From assembly GCA_030642185.1 (NCBI GenBank), contig DAOWOG010000038.1:1-8265 (forward strand): a DNA stretch of 8,265 nucleotides, written 5' to 3'. Positions within the stretch are counted from its first letter, which is position 1; each line of letters begins with the position of its first letter. This DNA is from Helicobacteraceae bacterium (lineage in GTDB: Bacteria; Campylobacterota; Campylobacteria; Campylobacterales; Sulfurimonadaceae). Made by a program: the position numbers and the translations under genes. The notes under the pieces are model-generated. The model searched no databases and was not told the DNA's origin. It saw only the letters and a program-made list of their open reading frames with translations. Below, in pieces: positions 7,101 through 8,265 of the stretch.

Positions 7101-7351
7101 ACGACACTCTGACTGAGCAGATGACTTCGGTGATGATCCGGCTTGTGCTTGCGATAGGACAAGGCAAGTCCCCAGACAGCAAGAATACTGCAAACATTAT
7201 CCCGAACCCAGGCATCTGTATAGTCACCATGGGCATTCACCGCTGTACTTGCGGGCAGCAATCCGGTTATCGGATCCTGACGTGAGAGAATAATCCTGTC
7301 GATAGTGTGGAAATGCCGATCAAGTGAAGAACGGAGTGCCTCTTGATTCAT
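4133..7351 (-). CDS. GH15-like protein homologous to phosphorylase kinase alpha/beta subunits
   Basis: A 1072-residue, probably cytoplasmic protein with no signal peptide. Residues about 15-430 are a GH15 (glucoamylase-fold) domain whose motifs closely resemble animal phosphorylase kinase alpha/beta, as recalled: ILSRQDPITGLLPAS (21-35), AWVRDNVCSILAVWGLAL (47-64), SVVKLMRGLLSAMMRQ (82-97), VVGDDEWGHLQLDATSLY (126-143) and SSVGMAKAALEAMD (202-215). IWERG at 185-189 places Glu187 where the GH15 general acid lies, and PELY at 371-374 places Glu372 near the expected general base. The C-terminal part is also collinear with the eukaryotic subunits: CHDWAVVRR (716-724), SKPLETTAIVKTI (763-775), SELFDNMLTLRIWY (804-817), GFYEDVWYLLQQCSGLVIG (915-933) and IDAPDYRQL (968-976). 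The end, FNKENA, has no CaaX prenylation motif. Weak AAAGG at 7361-7365 precedes the ATG. It heads the operon with glk. It could be an active alpha-glucosidase/glucoamylase, a regulator of glycogen breakdown, or both; no phosphorylase or kinase gene is visible here. Confidence 0.93.
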   Translation of the reverse strand: MNQEALRSSLDRHFHTIDRIILSRQDPITGLLPASTAVNAHGDYTDAWVRDNVCSILAVWGLALSYRKHKPDHHRSHLLSQSVVKLMRGLLSAMMRQSDRIEAFKSTLNPTDALHAKYGTNTGLAVVGDDEWGHLQLDATSLYLLMIAQMTASGLRLIYTMDEVDFVQNLVHYISHTYCTPDYGIWERGNKINHGTAEINGSSVGMAKAALEAMDGFNLFGNVASNEAVIHVVPSDIARSRFTLQGLLPRESNSKETDAALLSIIGYPGYAVEDEKLLKRTRDKIIHKLAGNYGCKRFLLDGHQSSIEDASRLHYETSELREFEHIESEWPLFFTYLLLDALMREDAEDITYWQKKLQPLFVEQDGERLLPELYIVPKEQIAAEKLEPGSQLRVPNENLPLVWAQSLFMLSDMILDGVLRPSDIDPLRRRDRIGHKRSTYPLISVLAENESVKQRLLDLGFNSETLEDVKPIRIMHASQLSKAHTLLGKNEKLSLSGRPLTVTRTITTARLHLLAGEEIIFIPYYFNPQGFYFSYDNKLLVENFRASIKFLSMHWDQPGQPILPFLVREDMLIDEEQGAVLELLHDFQTGVCNSVVIKSGPLGQLLTTAAVERIDYLHNLALKDLEVRPDNQGLCSTSAEREINDPLTVEQLQQLESESDASLIKALVGSGNRRVQAHVLGLLWQRKGADFEIPVEHEMIPLYVIARKHYESATVCHDWAVVRRIAEVTGKYENRLEDILLDIVIRQKRLAVGRAYSEKSIFSKPLETTAIVKTIDEFCGNNAAESVLTQEIMLHLGHLIRTESELFDNMLTLRIWYFVQLLVGQISREKNLPIGDAYESLLGLAPHAIYDHLRTILNSFTREVTQLVDQENLYASGVQSLDVVKVSTQVTELSEVDDWAEWRLHTGMIGRLSFGFYEDVWYLLQQCSGLVIGDKYSLQSRMGSEHTLDSTAGEQSFALRIDALLQSIDAPDYRQLNIEVIESLARLFRQSPQLRVDNDLILDVLIGYAVRIGWKKHNDSEDYDEQRGQAWEAFYKLSPQETDTLFIEAFMFLLTPQVEDLAHTEQFNKENA
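4142..4147 (-). promoter_or_regulatory. Ribosome-binding site of glk
   Basis: AAGGAG on the - strand, 5 bases before the glk ATG (4134-4136) and inside the last codons of the upstream gene. It fixes the glk start and shows that glk can initiate on its own as well as by coupling through the ATGA overlap. Confidence 0.75.
5432..5452 (-). other. Intragenic hairpin in the phosphorylase-kinase-like gene
   Basis: CTCTGCAG (5432-5439), the 5-base loop ATGTG, and CTGCAGAG (5445-5452) form a perfect 8-base stem containing two CTGCAG hexamers. In the transcript it covers codons about 634-640 (LCSTSAE), a polar stretch that looks like a linker after the glucoamylase-like part. No T-run follows, so it is not a terminator. 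It may be chance or may slow translation between domains. Confidence 0.35.
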
Positions 7352-7392
7352 CTGTTTTTGCCTTTATTGCCTACTAGCTTTTTTCGGAAGTG

Positions 7393-7421
7393 ATAATAAC
7401 ATTTTGCCAGGTAAAATTGAC
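7393..7421 (-). promoter_or_regulatory. Candidate promoter for the GH15-like/glk operon
   Basis: On the - strand, TGTTATTAT (7401 to 7393) fits an extended -10 box (TGnTATTAT). The -35 position at 17-base spacing (7416-7421) reads GTCAAT, a poor -35, as is common in Campylobacterota and with extended -10 promoters. Transcription would start near 7386, giving a leader of about 35 bases. The -35 position coincides with one arm of the inverted repeat, which would allow repression. This is pattern-based only. Confidence 0.4.
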
Positions 7422-7457
7422 TCTGTTTTCACTTTTTATGTAGTAAATTGAGTCAAT
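7416..7457. promoter_or_regulatory. Perfect 8-base inverted repeat, possible operator
   Basis: ATTGACTC (7416-7423) and its exact reverse complement GAGTCAAT (7450-7457) are separated by 26 bases, with centres 34 bases apart, close to three helical turns. The left arm overlaps the -35 position of the candidate operon promoter. The right arm lies about 32 bases upstream of the candidate + strand -10 box. A dimeric or tetrameric regulator controlling both directions would fit. The arms could also pair in RNA as a long-loop hairpin, which seems less likely here. No specific regulator is recognised. Confidence 0.4.
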
Positions 7458-7488
7458 CAACTTTTCTTTTACGCTTTTCTACATTCAT

Positions 7489-7494
7489 TATAAC
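7489..7494 (+). promoter_or_regulatory. Candidate -10 box for the downstream gene of unknown function
   Basis: TATAAC, preceded by T-tracts at 7462-7465, 7467-7470 and 7475-7478. This is the T-rich arrangement often seen upstream of -10 boxes in Campylobacter and relatives, where a conserved -35 is absent. The predicted start near 7501 gives a leader of about 50 bases. CATAAT at 7526-7531 is an alternative. Confidence 0.3.
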
Positions 7495-7552
7495 TTTTCA
7501 ACTCTTACTCACTGTACTATATCTCCATAATAAATCAAGGGTACTATACATC

Positions 7553-8265
7553 ATGAACATGAAGAACACCAATACAATCAACGGCCTGTTTCAAATTCCG
7601 GATGAAGGCAGTTTTTTAAAAAAACTCATTCTTTCAAAAGAGACTGTGTTTAACCCCGATATTCTTCTGGTATTTAAACTGCTGCAAAAAAGGCATCCTG
7701 AGATTGAACTGCTACACAATGAGCACTATTTTTCACTCATGCTGCCGTGTACCTCTGCCGGGCTGAAGATTGAAGCGATGCTGATTACGACGCAAGAAGA
7801 TGATCAGAAATATTTCACTGTTTATCATCGTTTGCATTTTGACCGGGATCTTTATCCCGCTGCCAGACTCATAGAGTCAGATGCTTTTTTGCGTCTCTCC
7901 GCGGTGGTTGTCAATGTGCGGATCGATGATCACTTTGAAGGGCTTGTTCAGCTGATCAACTACCAGATCAAAGAGGCACTCAACATTGAGATCACCATGC
8001 TCACACTTGCTGATGGCAATTACGAAGTAAGCGAGAATAATATTCTTCCTTCTGTCATGAATGCTGTAGGTCGTTATATGCTTGCCGCCGCACTGGACGA
8101 TGTTCCCTACAAGGCTGTGCAGAACAGCGATGAACTAAGCTCTCTCATTGCTCAATGGTGTGATCTGCCGCTGCTTGTATCTGCTACGGGTGTTGAAAAG
8201 CTCTCAGACTGGAAAGAGGATGTCAGAAAGTCTGAAGAAGCGTTTATCGCCGAGTATGCATCCTC
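7553..8265 (+). CDS. Protein of unknown function, 3' end outside window
   Basis: An open frame of 237 complete codons with no stop before the window ends. It starts at ATG 7553 (MNMKNTNTINGLFQIPDEG); AAGGG at 7537-7541 is the nearest ribosome-binding site, 11 bases away. ATG 7559 is an alternative start but is further from that site. The visible part is a soluble mixed alpha/beta protein without signal peptide or membrane helix. Typical stretches are ILLVFKLLQKRHPEIELLHN (about residues 38-57), RLSAVVVNVRIDD (about 114-126) and a moderately acidic C-terminal part rich in Glu/Asp. I do not recognise the family and see no catalytic motif. Codon use resembles the neighbouring genes. It is divergent from the GH15-like/glk operon and may share regulation through the region between them. 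That it is a real gene is likely; its role is unknown. Confidence 0.8.
   Translation, partial: MNMKNTNTINGLFQIPDEGSFLKKLILSKETVFNPDILLVFKLLQKRHPEIELLHNEHYFSLMLPCTSAGLKIEAMLITTQEDDQKYFTVYHRLHFDRDLYPAARLIESDAFLRLSAVVVNVRIDDHFEGLVQLINYQIKEALNIEITMLTLADGNYEVSENNILPSVMNAVGRYMLAAALDDVPYKAVQNSDELSSLIAQWCDLPLLVSATGVEKLSDWKEDVRKSEEAFIAEYAS

Larger units (their letters stand above)
7352..7552. other. Divergent intergenic region with promoters for both sides
   Basis: This 201-base gap separates the - strand GH15-like gene from the + strand gene of unknown function. It is A/T-rich, with a pyrimidine-rich + strand from about 7459 to 7510 containing repeated CTTTT tracts. AACTTTTC occurs at 7459-7466 and 7492-7499, and GTACTATA at 7514-7521 and 7541-7548. 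It also holds the inverted repeat and candidate -10 boxes listed separately. I see no coding sequence, tRNA or riboswitch-like fold in it. Confidence 0.7.

Noticed and set aside
4133..7351. A complete phosphorylase kinase complex encoded here
   Set aside because: No catalytic gamma-type protein kinase, calmodulin-like or glycogen phosphorylase gene is present in the window; only the alpha/beta-like protein is visible.

Overview
The window looks like a chromosomal segment of a Campylobacterota (epsilonproteobacterial) genome, perhaps a free-living Sulfurimonas- or Sulfurovum-like organism. This rests on protein style, moderate GC content with T-rich intergenic DNA, and a methionyl-tRNA synthetase gene followed by a degenerate Mur-ligase-like gene, an order I recall from that phylum. 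The assignment is inference; no rRNA or tRNA gene is present to anchor it. I saw no insertion sequence, phage gene or CRISPR array.

Left part, + strand (1-2909): the 3' end of metG overlaps by ATGA with a 333-residue Mur-ligase-like protein that has no recognisable ATP-binding loop. After 27 bases comes a Tat-type lipoprotein substrate-binding protein of the TRAP DctP/TakP group, with no membrane subunits beside it. The junction before the TRAP gene carries a 19-base tandem duplication that doubles the ribosome-binding site and start codon and creates an eight-codon upstream ORF.

Middle, - strand (7351 down to 2913): a compact three-gene cluster. The first gene encodes a 1072-residue protein collinear, as far as I can judge from memory, with the alpha/beta regulatory subunits of animal phosphorylase kinase: an N-terminal GH15 glucoamylase-like domain followed by the long C-terminal helical region. 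It overlaps by ATGA with glucokinase (glk), which is followed 6 bases later by a 77-residue protein of unknown function. The cluster converges on the TRAP gene with only 3 bases between stop codons. The two GH15 catalytic glutamates appear to be kept and the next gene phosphorylates glucose. The simplest reading is therefore a cytoplasmic route from alpha-glucan or oligosaccharide to glucose to glucose-6-phosphate, possibly with the phosphorylase-kinase-like part acting in regulation.

Right part: a 201-base divergent intergenic region (7352-7552) contains an 8-base perfect inverted repeat (ATTGACTC/GAGTCAAT) and candidate promoters in both directions. A + strand gene of unknown function starts at 7553 and runs off the window.

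The most interesting item is the phosphorylase-kinase-like GH15 protein translationally coupled to glucokinase.
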